The notes beneath the pieces were generated by a model. That model made no database searches. It was not told where the DNA came from and saw only the letters and a program-made list of their open reading frames with translations. A stretch of DNA of 37,445 nt, from the NCBI GenBank assembly GCA_015499995.1, contig JADNRV010000413.1, forward strand, positions 1-37,445, given 5' to 3'. This DNA is from Flammula alnicola. Taxonomy: Eukaryota; Basidiomycota; Agaricomycetes; Agaricales; Strophariaceae. Below are positions 22,475-34,431 of the stretch, in pieces (positions within the stretch are counted from its first letter, which is position 1; the number at the start of each line of letters is the position of its first letter). A program made the translations under genes and the position numbers.

Positions 22475-23463
22475 GGTGGGAGATTGTAAGTTGAATGAAT
22501 GCGACGGGCTGCGGCACTACCAAAGCGCGAGGAAGCGTGACAACGACGTGACTCGTCGACTCGGTAGTCTCTCGTAGACAGCCACGATATAAGTGAAATG
22601 AGTCTGAGTTCACGTTATATGTGGTCTGTTTCTTATCACGCCCCCCGAACCGTGTCAGAAAATGCTTATGTAAAGTGCGGAGTTTGAAAATACAGTCGCG
22701 CGCATTTTCCTTGACGAGGGCAAGGCTTTTCGAAAAATGTTAGAGAGAGAGACTTTTAAGAAGTTCCAATAAGCATTAATCTAAATTATGAAGAGCTTTC
22801 GAGATGATGCGGAAGAGTTACGCAAATGGGTGTCCAGGTCAAGCAAAAGTCGACGATTATGTAAGCCACTTTTGCCATCTTACTTCGGGAATGAAAACGA
22901 CCGCAATAACTCCTCCTCTCACTACTAGATTTTGATCTGACATTCCTTGAGTGAAATATATACACTTTGCCTCCAAGACGTAGATAAATACCGGCAGCGT
23001 CGCGTCCACTCTACGCGACGATATTGAATCTCCGCACTTTACATAAGCATTTTCTGACACGGTTCAGAGGGCGTGATAAGAACAGGACTATCGACTCGGT
23101 AATAGCAATCCCATTTCGGTTCAAAAACTTTGAATTGTTCAACCTCCTCCGGACGCTGGCATGAGCAGAAGCGTGTACTTCACGGCCGACGGTGCGTCTT
23201 CCCACCATGGGCCACTAGCTAGACTCACGGACAGACTGAATTTGTAGCCGTGCGAGAAGCAACACATATACTTTTGCGCGGTTTGCCCAGAGCTGCCACT
23301 TCTCGAGATGTCCGGAGAGCTATCATGCAGGCAGGCATGAAGGGCGTTTCTGACGGTGAATATTTTTGTATCTTTGAAAGACACTTTCTATCTGAATGAC
23401 AACTTCATAACAGTATCCCTATACTACAATCATTTCAGGCCGACTGGGAAGGCAATACTTACC
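22475..23463. other. Intergenic region holding an inverted-repeat element
   Basis: About 990 bases without a supported gene. The centre is taken up by the inverted-repeat element at 22632-23080 (separate entry). To the left is the promoter of the tri-snRNP gene. To the right (23081-23463) is the 5' flank of the RRM-like gene, with a good translation-start context (accATGg) at its end. Confidence 0.5.
22632..23080. mobile_element. 449-base element with 51-base inverted ends (MITE-like or fold-back)
   Basis: The arm at 22632-22682 begins cttatcacgcc and ends taaagtgcggag. The arm at 23030-23080 is its reverse complement with 49 of 51 positions identical by eye; the two differences are in the C-rich part. 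The arms enclose 347 bases of AT-rich sequence with no open frame of note. Weaker symmetry seems to extend about 10 bases outward and about 20 bases inward. Long near-perfect inverted ends around a short non-coding core are typical of miniature inverted-repeat transposable elements. I could not see a clear target-site duplication, so a fold-back repeat or hairpin RNA source is also possible. Confidence 0.5.
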
Positions 23464-23975
23464 ATGGCGCTTCCCGATTATACGCGCGATGCCATTCGTA
23501 AAGCCCACAGTGTCACTATCCTTGGTACCAAAGTAGAGGCGGAACCCATTTACAGGCCTGAAAGCATGCTTAATCCCGAACACAAGCTTGCAAACCGGTA
23601 TCTAGAAACTACTGGAGATGGGGCTTCTGCTGGTGTCGCAGTCGGAAGTACGGTTTCGCTCTGTGGACTGCCTGGAAGAGCCGGAGTGGAAGCCGTTCAG
23701 AGCATGGTGAAAGGATTTGAGCTGGTTAAAACGCAAGACTTTGCCGCAATACAGCGAGTTCCATTGTACGTTTTTCTTGTCCTCGAACGTTTGTCGATAT
23801 TGACTATATCTTAATCATTTCCTGCAGACCAGAGAAAAAATTCTCAATGATCACACGCTGGTGCATTCATTTAGAATCAGAATCCGAGGCGCAGAGACTG
23901 GTTAGAAAGCTTCATATGACACCTTACAAAGGCAAAGAGGAAGCGCCCATTATGAGGGCTGAAATAATTTATTAA
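23464..23975 (+). CDS. Small unknown protein with a possible RRM-like fold
   Basis: Two exons, 23464-23765 and 23828-23975, give 149 residues. The start is the ATG in accATGg, reading MALPDYTRDAIRKAHSVTIL. The middle has VSLCGLPGRAGVEAVQSMVK, and the second exon has FSMITRWCIHLESESEAQRL followed by VRKLHMTPYKGKEEAPIMRA. The order beta strand, helix, then strand, with an ESESEAQRLV helix, resembles an RNA-recognition motif, but classic RNP1 and RNP2 signatures are not evident. The family is not recognised. The frame is also open upstream of this ATG to 23356, but that part lacks protein-like sequence. It converges with CBP20; the stops are 133 bases apart. Confidence 0.72.
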
Positions 23976-24108
23976 TCGTTAGTATAGGACACTACGTTCC
24001 GCTGAGCAGGAATCATAATATCGGACAAGGTATATTGAACAATCTGAGCGGATGAAATACAAGGCATTATCAAAAAAATAAAAAAGAGGACAATCAGGAA
24101 AACAGTCT

Positions 24109-24965
24109 CTACATCCGTTCTGCTTCGGTGTCGTCGATTTTTGCTCTTTGCCCCTAGAGTGTACTGTTGTCAGTAATCTGTGATACTCGAGAAGTATAGT
24201 CGCCCACTCACTTCCCGGGCATCTCCTTCGTCGTCTGGTGAGCGACCTCTCTTGAGTTTCTTCTCTGGACTCGCGTTGTCTTCTTGTTTCCAGTCTCCGC
24301 CTCCACCTGCCACAGCGCCAGGGCCGTCCTGGGCGTCAGCATACCTCTCCTCGACCTCACGCCTCCTCTCAATTTCCATCCTCTGTGCCTGCGCACCCCA
24401 ACCACCCCGACCTGGGTCATAGTCCTGGCGGTGTTCGTCTCTTACCTGCCCACCACTCTTGCCTCGTCCAAATTGTCGGCCTTCCTTGTAGCCAAGGTCG
24501 AGATCGCATCGAATTATCCGTTCATCTAGTTTCGTTCCACTGACATAGCGCATGCTAGCGAGGGCTTCGGCGTGAGTGTAATACTCTACGAAGCAAAAAC
24601 CGCACGGCGTTCTGCAAGAGTTGCACAATTTCGTTAGGCGTGTCAAAATTCGAATGACAGACCACTTACCTTGTGTTTCGGTCCAAGCCCATGATGATTC
24701 GTTTAATACCTCCACCATCCTCGGGGCTGGCGCATTTTGTGAAAAGCTCATATATTTGCTCTTCCGTTGTATAAAAACTCAAGTTACCAATCTAGAAATT
24801 GAATAGTTTGACTGGTTTGAATAAATCAAAAGCAAACGGGACTGGGGCACCTACGTAGAGGGTTGTTGACTTTCCAAGCAAATCATTTTGCCTCTGACGG
24901 TCAACACGCGTTTGAGAATCTTTATAATTGGAAGGCTGGTCCAAGGGGGAGACTACATGAGCCAT
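24109..24965 (-). CDS. CBP20: Nuclear cap-binding protein subunit 2 (CBP20)
   Basis: CBP20 binds the 7-methylguanosine cap of new Pol II transcripts together with CBP80 in the nucleus. Four exons: 24965-24855, 24791-24670, 24611-24212 and 24153-24109. They sum to 678 bases, giving 225 residues. It starts [20 protein letters not shown]. The RNA-recognition motif is clear: RNP2 [20 protein letters not shown], the intervening [16 protein letters not shown], and RNP1 [19 protein letters not shown], then [14 protein letters not shown] and [20 protein letters not shown]. The C-terminal tail after DYDPGRGG is longer than in animals and is charged ([15 protein letters not shown]), ending [10 protein letters not shown]. 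The start is 160 bases from the RPT3 start, so they share a promoter region. Confidence 0.95.
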
Positions 24966-25125
24966 TTTGAATTCAACTGGTCACAAAGAGGAATTCGGTC
25001 AAGACAGAACCGAAGATTGTTCAGGGTTTATTCTTCCCACGGTCAGACTGCTGAATTGGGAAGCTACGCGTCCAAGCCGCGTCAGCTCTCTCTCCACCAC
25101 ATTTCATACACCACTTGCCCTCGCC

Positions 25126-26751
<1,626 letters not shown>

Positions 26752-27073
26752 TTGGTTACGGTTATGTCATTGTGCGTCAACTTTTCATATCCATTGCAAG
26801 ACACTCCGGTTTGATTGTCCTTTCTCAGATGTCTTCCCTGTATTCTACATCTTATTTCTTCAGCAATCGCATTCTCTCTTTCTTCTGCCCGTTCCTGTCC
26901 TACAAGCAGCCACCTACGCTCTCCTCACTTTAGCGTCCTTCCGATTACTTCTGACGGATTGGCGCCCATTCAAAAGAGCAATAACAATTCATCATTTTCT
27001 TTTCCAAACTTTCCCCTTCGGCGCCGCCGAGCGTTGCCCAACTTGTTGCCATTCACTTGGTTGCAATTCGGGC

Positions 27074-27382
27074 ATGGAGAAGAAGTTCCAGAACTTGACA
27101 CACCTCAGTCGCAGATTCCGTCCCAGCTTGCCATATCACGGTATTCAAGGTGAGTAATTATCTTCTTCTACTTTTCGACATTATTCCTTCGTTCTGCTAT
27201 ATGCAATATCATGATTTTATCTCCTGTCAGCTGGGTCGATTGTTAGTTGGTTTGATCGCGTGATCTTGCTTCTCGACACTCTGGACGGCGTTGATATTAA
27301 CCCACACGCACGTTCTCATTTTATGGAAGCTATAGAGAATATATCGAACATCCTTCTCATGAAGGGTGGGAGCCTGCATTGA
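27074..27382 (+). CDS. Candidate small spliced gene or 3' end of a longer one (75 codons)
   Basis: ATG at 27074 opens MEKKFQNLTHLSRRFRPSLP. A standard donor (caag|gtg agt, exon ending 27149) and a standard acceptor (cctgtcag ending 27230) join in frame to a second exon reading WFDRVILLLDTLDGVDINPH and then ARSHFMEAIENISNILLMKG before TGA at 27382. The spliced product is amphipathic and helix-like, unlike random sequence, but I know no family for it. The same frame is open leftward without an ATG to the end of RPT3, with hydrophobic sequence, so the true gene may start further left or the whole may be chance in a stop-poor region. Confidence 0.3.
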
Positions 27383-27616
27383 TTTCATTCTTCTTGGATT
27401 TGTAGAAGGCCGAAGATTTGCTAGGTGACATCTTGTACTTACTCTTACGGCTACCTTTTATTCTTACATGTCTATAAAAAAAATATCATCCTCTGCCCGC
27501 ATTCCCTCAACCTTTGGAGACGGATTGATCCAAACTTCGGTGTGTTGTCCACGCCCACTCGGGGTAGTACTCCTCACCCCACCGAACCCAAGCCGTTATC
27601 CGTGGGTACTACGACC

Positions 27617-27657
27617 CGTGGATCGCGGGTGGTACGTGGATTGCGGGTGGTACGTGG
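27617..27657 (+). repeat. 18-base tandem repeat, about 2.3 copies
   Basis: The unit cgtggatcgcgggtggta (27617-27634) is followed by a copy with one change (27635-27652) and the first five bases of a third. It lies in the leader region ahead of P5C reductase. No function is evident. Confidence 0.7.
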
Positions 27658-27830
27658 TAGACCATAGATAGAACTTCTTCAAAGTTTGAAGATTCGCGTT
27701 GAACTTAGAGTAAAGGTGTTTGTTTTTGTTACGCTTTTTGGGTGAGAATCAACTGTCTGAGGACCTATTTCTCTCCTTGTAAAATGATCATACCGTCTCT
27801 CTCATCTCCCCATTCTCTTGTTCCGCAAAT

Positions 27831-29032
27831 ATGGGATATTCACTCTGCGTCTTAGGTCAACCGTCCGACTCTATTTCTCGATAATGAACTGACGTTGCCA
27901 CCACAGGTTGTGGCACGATGGGCATTGCCATCTTGTCTGGTGTAATCGACTGCCTTGACCCTCCATCATCAAAAATTGAATTTCCGAAATGGGAGTCCCA
28001 TACACCAGGGACTCTGACTCCTGAGGGTCCACCCGACGCTTCTGTACCCAGTCGATTTCTCGCATGTGTGAGTCGGGAGGAATCTGCACAGAAGCTGCGA
28101 AAAATCTTTGGTCAACTCGGGGGTTTGGGCTCGTCTGTTGAAGTGCTTGCTTCGAAAAATCTTGAAGCTGTCCAAAGTTCAGATGTTGTTATCCTATGGT
28201 GAGATCCTTTAGCTTCTACTCTATCATGAAACTAACTTTAGTCTTCTATGTATAGCTGTAAACCTCAAGTCGCGCACACCATTCTCACTGAACCCGGAAT
28301 CAAGGAGGCTTTGCACGGAAAACTATTGATAAGTATCCTGGCGGGAATCACGATGCGCCAACTCACAGGATGGGTATCGCCAACGACGAGGGTTGTCCGT
28401 GCCATGCCCAATACTCCGTGCAAGGTACGATTATCTTTAAGCGACATTGTTTGCTATCGCTCACATTTCCATTCAGATTCGTGAGGGTATGACCGTCGTC
28501 TCCAATCTCCCTGCATCTCTACACGAAGAGAACGATCGGATGCTTATCCTAAAAATCTTCTCCTCCATCGGAAGGTGTCGATTCCTTGAAGAGAAGCATT
28601 TCGACGCCTGTACCGCCTTATCGGGCTCAGGTCCAGCTTTTGCGTGCGTCTTTATGGAAGCTATGGCCGATGGAGGTGTTATGATGGGTTTGCCACGTGC
28701 GGAGGCTCTGGAGCTGGCGGCTCAAAGTGAGTGGATTAATATCGCGAAACACTACATGTACTTAATCACAGCTTCAGCACTACAAGGAGCGGCTCGCATG
28801 GTCCTCCAGGGAGGAGCCCATCCAGCTCAAATCAAAGATTCAGTAACGAGTATGCCTTTGATATTTTTATCTGGACACTTCTGATTAATCTAATCTGGTT
28901 ACAGCTCCTGGAGGTTGTACGATTGCAGGCCTCCTTGCACTGGAAGACGGAAAGGTTCGGTCGACCATTGCCCGATGTATTCAAATCGCCACAGAGCGTG
29001 CCAGTGAATTGGGGCAGCCTGGCAAGAAATAG
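27831..29032 (+). CDS. PRO3: Pyrroline-5-carboxylate reductase (last step of proline synthesis)
   Basis: The enzyme reduces pyrroline-5-carboxylate to L-proline with NAD(P)H in the cytosol. Six exons: 27831-27855, 27907-28198, 28256-28424, 28477-28726, 28772-28849 and 28905-29032. They sum to 942 bases, giving 313 residues. The Rossmann nucleotide loop is at the very start (MGYSLCVLGCGTMGIAI), split by intron 1. It continues SSDVVILCCKPQV, then ISILAGITMRQL, VVRAMPNTPCKIREGM, CTALSGSGPAFACVFMEAMA, then the C-terminal dimer domain ALQGAARMVLQGGAHPAQIK and TPGGCTIAGLLALEDGKVRS. The insert of about 45 residues after the first strand (SKIEFPKWESHTPGTLTPEG...) is a feature of fungal forms. All junctions are in frame and no residue looks lost. 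Confidence 0.94.
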
Positions 29033-29357
29033 ACATGGAGCCAAAACCAGACCTACGCAGTTTCGTCGTCCCAGCATCTGCGCATCACTTATTCCCAAAA
29101 TTGCGCGATGTCACTTGAAGATGGAATTCCAACGGAAATACTTTCAATGTAAACATATATTCTAACAAAATCTATCGGATGATCACAAATTCGAAGGGAG
29201 ACTGCTCCTAGTAAAGATCAGAATGGCTCTTGCTCGCTGAAGGATCCGTAATCGGCGTAATCCAACTGTCAGCCCCTTTCCTCAGTTAAATACAGGAATG
29301 GCCTTGCGTCTTTGAAACTCACTGACGAGGTAGGCTAGTGACAGGACAAACAGCCCC
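29033..29357. other. Intergenic, P5C reductase 3' flank and promoter of the small membrane protein gene
   Basis: About 325 bases between two plus-strand genes. No coding or RNA-gene signal that I can support; it should hold a poly(A) site and a promoter. Confidence 0.5.
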
Positions 29358-29850
29358 ATGTTGCAAATTACTCAGGTCTCGCCAGGTATGTCTTCCTTCC
29401 TTGTCGTTCAAACGGCAGCCGCGGGATACTAACCCAGCAATAGTTACCCTGATAATCATCATCGGTGTAGTCATCTTCGTTGCGGCTCTGGTCGCCCTAG
29501 CCGTCGTTACATACACTCGAACCCTATCAAGATCGCGTCGCCAAACCGAGCGCAACTTGGCCTTAACCCAACTCGTCGCCCGGCCGCGCAACCACAGAAG
29601 ACACCTCGTCTACTACCTCGACAACAGTTCTCCTCTCTGCGGTTTCAGGAGTGTTTTCGGCCATCGACACAGCGCGGCGTCCGAGTCGTTTTCCGGGTCG
29701 CTGAGTATTTCGCCTTCCCAGCCAGCAATTTTCGGTGGAGGAAAGGATGCGGATGGGTCGGTCAAAATAGTCCTAACGCCCCCAACACCGGCGCGAAGCA
29801 CCAGAGAGCGCCGAGCGTCATTGATCGACTGGCACGACGACAGGAGCTAG
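29358..29850 (+). CDS. Small single-pass membrane protein, function unknown
   Basis: Two exons, 29358-29385 and 29444-29850, join in frame to give 144 residues beginning MLQITQVSPVTLIIIIGVVI. The intron has a standard donor (gtatgt), a ctaac branch-like site and a tag acceptor. Residues ~10-33 form one strong membrane helix (VTLIIIIGVVIFVAALVALA). It is followed by a basic stretch (TRTLSRSRRQTERN), which by the positive-inside rule puts the C-terminal part in the cytosol. That part is rich in Ser and Pro (SESFSGSLSISPSQPAIF), with possible phosphorylation sites (LTPPTPARSTRERRASLIDW). An unspliced reading from 29338 also stays open but lacks a better start. I do not recognise the family. Confidence 0.6.
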
Positions 29851-30429
29851 AGGCTGGGTCCCATCTTCTCGTCGGACGACAAGCAAAAAGAAACAGGATG
29901 GATGATTCGGTCTATTTTCTTTCCGCAAAGGAACCTCAGGCTGGCGCGTATCCTAGGTGCACATATGCCTGTTGGGAACACTGATCTCCACTCCCACCAT
30001 GGTCCTACATTCCTTTATTTATTGTATTCGCTTTCAATAGCAATTCTCGTATGTGCACATCTAAACTATATGCTATTGTTAGTATATTGAGGGTAAGACT
30101 GAGAGAAAAAGAAAAAAGAAAACACGGAAGTGTAAATTAAATTCATTGCGAAAACAGCTGAAAAGGAGACGAGGAAAAGGAAAATAATAAGGGGAATTTA
30201 ATTTTTTGATTGATCCAAATACAAGTCTTAGAAAGTTATGATACCTATAGAAATTTAGAGGACAGATGAATGTCCGTGTTAACTACAAGTCCAGGTCGTA
30301 AAATATAGGCTACACGTAAGTAAATGCGTCGGTTGTGGATATCGCCAAAAGTGGACTGATGTCCAACGAGGCGAGCCACACACGTCCCAGGTTGAACGGG
30401 ATTTTAAACTCGCAGGCGCAAGCGGAGGA
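29851..30429. other. Convergent 3' flanks, AT-rich
   Basis: Between the stop of the membrane protein gene (+) and the stop of phosphoserine aminotransferase (-). The stretch at about 30060-30260 is strongly A-rich on the plus strand. No gene or RNA seen. Confidence 0.5.
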
Positions 30430-31748
30430 TCAGAGGGGTTTTGTGGTTTCGGAAGGTAGAAGCGTCTGCTCTGCGGGTGGCTGCTGAAGGAACTCTCGAA
30501 TATACGCGACGAGTTTTCTGTCTGTTCCTCTGTGATGGCGTTGTAGAGTGAGACGCGGATGCCTCCGACAGAACTTCAATTTTAAAAAAGCAGTCATATG
30601 AGCAGTATTAACAATAAAAGGAGAGAAAGAATGCGTACCGATGTCCCTTGAGGCCTTTCATGCCTCGCGCCTCAGCCCCAGCCAGGAACCGCGCCTCCGC
30701 GCCCTCCCCAACAACCTCAAAAACGACATTCATCCAGCTCCCACTGCCCTTCTTCACAAAGCCCCTCAACACCCCCCTCGCCTCGCCCTCCCCCAGCACC
30801 TCATACACCCGCTCCTGCTTCCTCCGATTCACCTCCTCATAATACGCCAGCCCGCCCAGCTCCGCATTCCGCTTGAGCACCAGCCCCGTAACGTACACCG
30901 CAAACACCGGCGGGGTATTGGGCATGCTCTTCTGGTCCGCGAAGGTCTTGTACGCGAGGCCGATGGGCACGGGCACGGCGCCGAGGCGCGCGGCGGCGTC
31001 GACGTCGACGATGCAGTCCTGCCGCACGATGGCGATGGTCAGCCCCGCGGGCCGAGGTTCTTCTGCGCGCCGGCGTACACGATCGCGTGGTCCGCGAGGC
31101 GCGGGATGGGGCGCGACATGAAGGAGGACGAGTAGTCCGCGACGAGCGGGAGCAGCGTGCCCTTGGGCAGGCGCGCGAACGGGAACGAGGCGGCGTCCCG
31201 CGCGTCGTGCGCGAACTGCGTCCCGCTGACGGTCTCGTTCTCGCAGTAGTATATCAGCGCGGCGTCCTTGGAGAACGTGTAGGCGTCGTGCGGCGGGATG
31301 CGGTCGAAGGACTTGCCGTCGGGGGAGAGCGTGCGCGCGTCGGCGGCGATGTGCACCGTCGCACCCGCCGCGAGGCGAGAGGCCTCTTTCGCAGCGGCCT
31401 TGCTCCACGACCCGGTGAGCACGTAGTCCATCACCCGCTCGTTGTCGTCCAGCTCGGGGTGGAGCAGCCGATGGCGCGCGAGCATGTTGAGCACGACGGC
31501 GGAGAACTGCGCCGTCGCCCCGCCCTGCAGGAAGAGGATCGTGTGCGTGGGGGGCACGCCGAGCTGCTGGCGGATGTGCGCCTCGGCGCCAGCGAGGTAC
31601 GCCGTGAACTCTTTCGAGCGGTGCGATATTTCTGCGATCCCGATGCCGGTGTTTTGGAAGTTGAGTAGCCCTTTCGCGGCCTCTTCGAGCACCGACGTGG
31701 GCAGGGCTGAAGGGCCCGCTCCAAGTTCATAACACGAGATTCTGTCAT
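30430..31748 (-). CDS. SER1: Phosphoserine aminotransferase; three apparent frame breaks, very GC-rich exon 1
   Basis: The PLP enzyme transaminates 3-phosphohydroxypyruvate with glutamate in serine synthesis. Exon 1 is 31748-30639 and exon 2 is 30573-30430. It starts MTESRVMNL, then in another frame GAGPSALPTSVLEEAAKGLL, GIGIAEISHRSKEFTAYLAG and LFLQGGATAQFSAVVLNMLA. The PLP-lysine region YAGAQKNLGP continues in a third frame as AGLTIAIVRQD, later GLAYYEEVNRRKQERVYEVL. Exon 2 gives SVGGIRVSLYNAITEEQTE and then, shifted, KLVAYIREFLQQPPAEQT. Each of the three shifts equals one missing base: near 31720-31725 (cc run), at 31049-31051 (ggg) and at 30514-30517 (tttt). Exon length plus three bases is 419 codons, the expected size. 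Exon 1 is far richer in G and C than its neighbours, mostly at third codon positions. Confidence 0.88.
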
Positions 31749-32707
31749 CGTTGTGCTTCGTAGCTTCTTGGGTTTGGTGGTGGGGTAGGTATGGGCAGGT
31801 ACAATGTTGGCAAGTGAGTCGCAGGGTTCACTTTCAATGACAGAAAAAATGACTCCGCTGATTTATATCTAATCAGTCCCGAAATTTCGTCATCGTCTCT
31901 AGACTTTCTCAAGCTCGCTGGCTAACGTTTGGCCATGAGCTGGACCAGTGCATATTGTACACATTGTATTGATTCGAATCGACGTATGTATGTGTTTAGT
32001 CCGGGCTATCGAATAGAAGGAGGAGCAGGCATCAAGCGAATACCCCAACAACGAAATTTGATAGTACACCGCATAAATCTCGTAAAAAGCATCGGAAAAA
32101 AACGATGAGCTGGAAAGCATTGTCCGCAGGCAACGTGGATTGTCCGTTAGAAATAAACGAAAAGATAGCGAAAAGCGAAAAAGGACAACATTGCGGATTG
32201 CATTGCGAAAGAGGTGACGAAAGGGCGACAGCGTAGGATTATGTGTGTATGCGATGTAGGAAAGTATGCAGAAGGGTTGCAATGATAGCATCGACGAAAG
32301 CGTAGATCGGAAAGCGGATATATACGATGACGATGCGGATGGTGACAGATGATGAAAAACACACAAGTCAAATAATAAATGACGGAGATCGAAGGTTAGA
32401 ACGTGTTGTATGCAGAGCGGTACAGTAGTGTAAGAACTTACTTGTATATGTTTGACAGCTATAATAATATGGATGGTGTCGAGTTGTGGATACTTGGTGA
32501 TGATGTTGTTGTTGTAGACGTGCGAGTTGATCGTAATGCAGAGTTAAATAATGCGCGTCGCAGAGAGCGTTAAATGAGTAGCTGAATGGGGACGAAGTGG
32601 AGTTGTAGTGGATAAAGCAGGGGTCGGCGTAGACTCGGATTTGCAGCGATAGCGAAGATGGAACGTAAGAGCTGATAAAGCGTTGTTTGAAATGCAGAGT
32701 AGAAGGC
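31749..32707. other. Intergenic: SER1 promoter and 3' flank of the Ser/Pro-rich gene
   Basis: About 960 bases with no supported gene. The minus strand holds two overlapping open frames at 31899-32371 that look like chance (Ser/Phe/Cys-rich from a purine-rich plus strand). The plus strand contains many gcgaaa and cgatga words near 32130-32340 without an ordered repeat. Confidence 0.45.
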
Positions 32708-33512
32708 TCAGAAATTTATGCGAGACCTAGTGATACAAGGGCGTGACTGCTCGGGGCGGAAGTCGCAGGAGACGGGCATGAGATTATGGAATAGAACACG
32801 GGAAGGGATAAAGCGGGATGGAGGTGTTGATACAGGTTGGGAATTCGGGAAAAAGGTTTCGCGAGGGGGAGAGGAACCGGGTGAACCGTTCTTTGCGGAT
32901 ATGATCGGACTTGATCTGAGGGATGTTTTTCGCCGACGAACGGGTCCAGGACCAGATGAGGAGGATAGGGGGTCGGAGAAGGAGTCAGAGATAAGAGAGA
33001 GATCGGCAATATCCCATGGGTTGAGGAGCTCTGGTGCGGTATCCAAGGTGGATATCCATGGAAGGTCGTCGAATACGTGAGATGGTGTGTAGTCGATGCG
33101 CGGGGGTAAGCGGCGTCGGCGCGCAGAGTGCGCAGCAGCCTTTGAGCGAGTTCGCGAAGATACAGGGGTGCTTGCCTTGAGGAGATAGACGCGTCAGTAA
33201 GACATTTCGGGGGTAGAAGGACGCGACTTACGGGTGGGGGAGGGGTAATGCCGGACTCGGTGAGATGGATGGGCGATCTGAGGCGCTCGAGAGGCTGGTG
33301 GCAAGAATGAGCTACAGCATACAAGAATATGAGGCTGAGTGGCTCACCATGCCAGTGAAATCTGTTTCGCTGTGATGAATAGAGGAATCCTGGTCTCGGA
33401 TGCGAAGAGCGGCGGCGAGAGGTTGGGTGCGAGCATGATGATAGCGTTGGAGAGACTGGTCGTTGCTGGAGAGTAAATGTACAAGCTTTAAGTATATAGG
33501 GAAGGCAGTCAT
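32708..33512 (-). CDS. Unknown Ser/Pro-rich protein
   Basis: Three exons, 33512-33348, 33294-33232 and 33175-32708, join in frame to give 231 residues from the ATG at 33512. The reading is PLERLRSPIHLTESGITPPP across the first two junctions, then STPVSSRTRSKAAAHSARRR, LPPRIDYTPSHVFDDLPWIS, LLNPWDIADLSLISDSFSDP and VRRRKTSLRSSPIISAKNGS, ending FRPEQSRPCITRSRINF. The composition is Ser, Pro and Arg with short basic patches and no membrane helix, so it is likely disordered and possibly nuclear. Introns carry standard signals (gtgagc...accag; gtaagt...ctcaag). A longer antisense-free frame (32716-33525) overlaps in another phase but needs no splicing and has poorer sequence sense. I do not recognise a family; the first exon is the least certain part. 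Confidence 0.55.
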
Positions 33513-34431
33513 AACGAGTGGACAATGGTAAAAGGGAAAGAGGGACAAGTTAACTAAATCGTCACTCCTGCTGACAAACCAGATCTGTCATCTGGCCCCA
33601 CCTCGCCTCTTTCGGCATTTCCGCATCTAGACACCTCAAACATCGAGGCACGAGGCTCTCCCCTCTCTCCCTCTCCCATGGCACACAAAGCAAGAACGCC
33701 TCGCTAGCAAATTGCCGTGAACACGTTTACCATTGTCAATATACTCACTACCTTATCCATCCTAATCACCAATATCACCTTTCCAACGCCCATATGCATC
33801 ATTCTCATTGTCCGCCTTTCTCAGTAGTCCACGAATCCTGACTCGCTTCGTCCAAGTCCTTCCCACCCGCCACTCACTTGCATGGAAACCCCGTCCGTCG
33901 AGTCACCCTGACAACTTTAAGCCACACAATCTCATTTTGGACGCGCCTTAACATCGATCAACGTGCCGCGGAATCAGTTTCATCACTTTTCCTGGCTTTC
34001 GGCCCCTGACAAGTCACCGTGGCGCACGGCAAACGCGCGTTAAATCGCGTCACAGCCATGCATTTGCCGCATTGTCTGTCTCTCCATCACGCGCCGCAGC
34101 CATGTCCTTGGTGCATTTATGCACACCCACGATTTAGGACTCCAAAATGCCGGCTGCAAGTCACGTACATAATACAAGCATCGCGACAACCATCATGGAA
34201 CAAGAAAATGCAAGCCATTCGTCTCAATCAGCTAGGCAGCTAGCTCCCTCGATTATCACGTACATCACAAAAAATTATTTGAACAATGCGACTCGGAGGC
34301 GTGCGAATGGCTCCAGAATCATGATCGACGCTGTCACAACTGGCGCCAGCCTTCTGTCATTGTCAATATTTTGCAGGTGCTGTGTCTGCGATAGTAAATA
34401 CCGCCCGTGTCACAGAAAAAAACCTAAAAAA

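Larger units (their letters stand above)
26752..27830. other. 1.08 kb between RPT3 and P5C reductase, pyrimidine-rich and stop-poor
   Basis: The left half (26752-27149) is rich in C and T on the plus strand, and all three forward frames stay open for 300 bases or more, so open frames here are weak evidence. A spliced 75-codon candidate lies at 27074-27382 (separate entry). A small 18-base tandem repeat lies at 27617-27657. The right end is the promoter of P5C reductase, with an A- and T-rich stretch before its ATG. Confidence 0.45.

Noticed and set aside
31087..31668. 193-codon open frame antisense to SER1
   Set aside because: It lies exactly opposite the GC-rich exon, where stop codons are rare in every frame; its sequence is Arg/Gly/Val-rich without motif sense, while the minus strand carries the aminotransferase motifs.
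32716..33525. 269-codon unspliced minus-strand frame
   Set aside because: It overlaps the spliced model in a different phase; the spliced frame gives better sequence sense and standard splice sites at both junctions.
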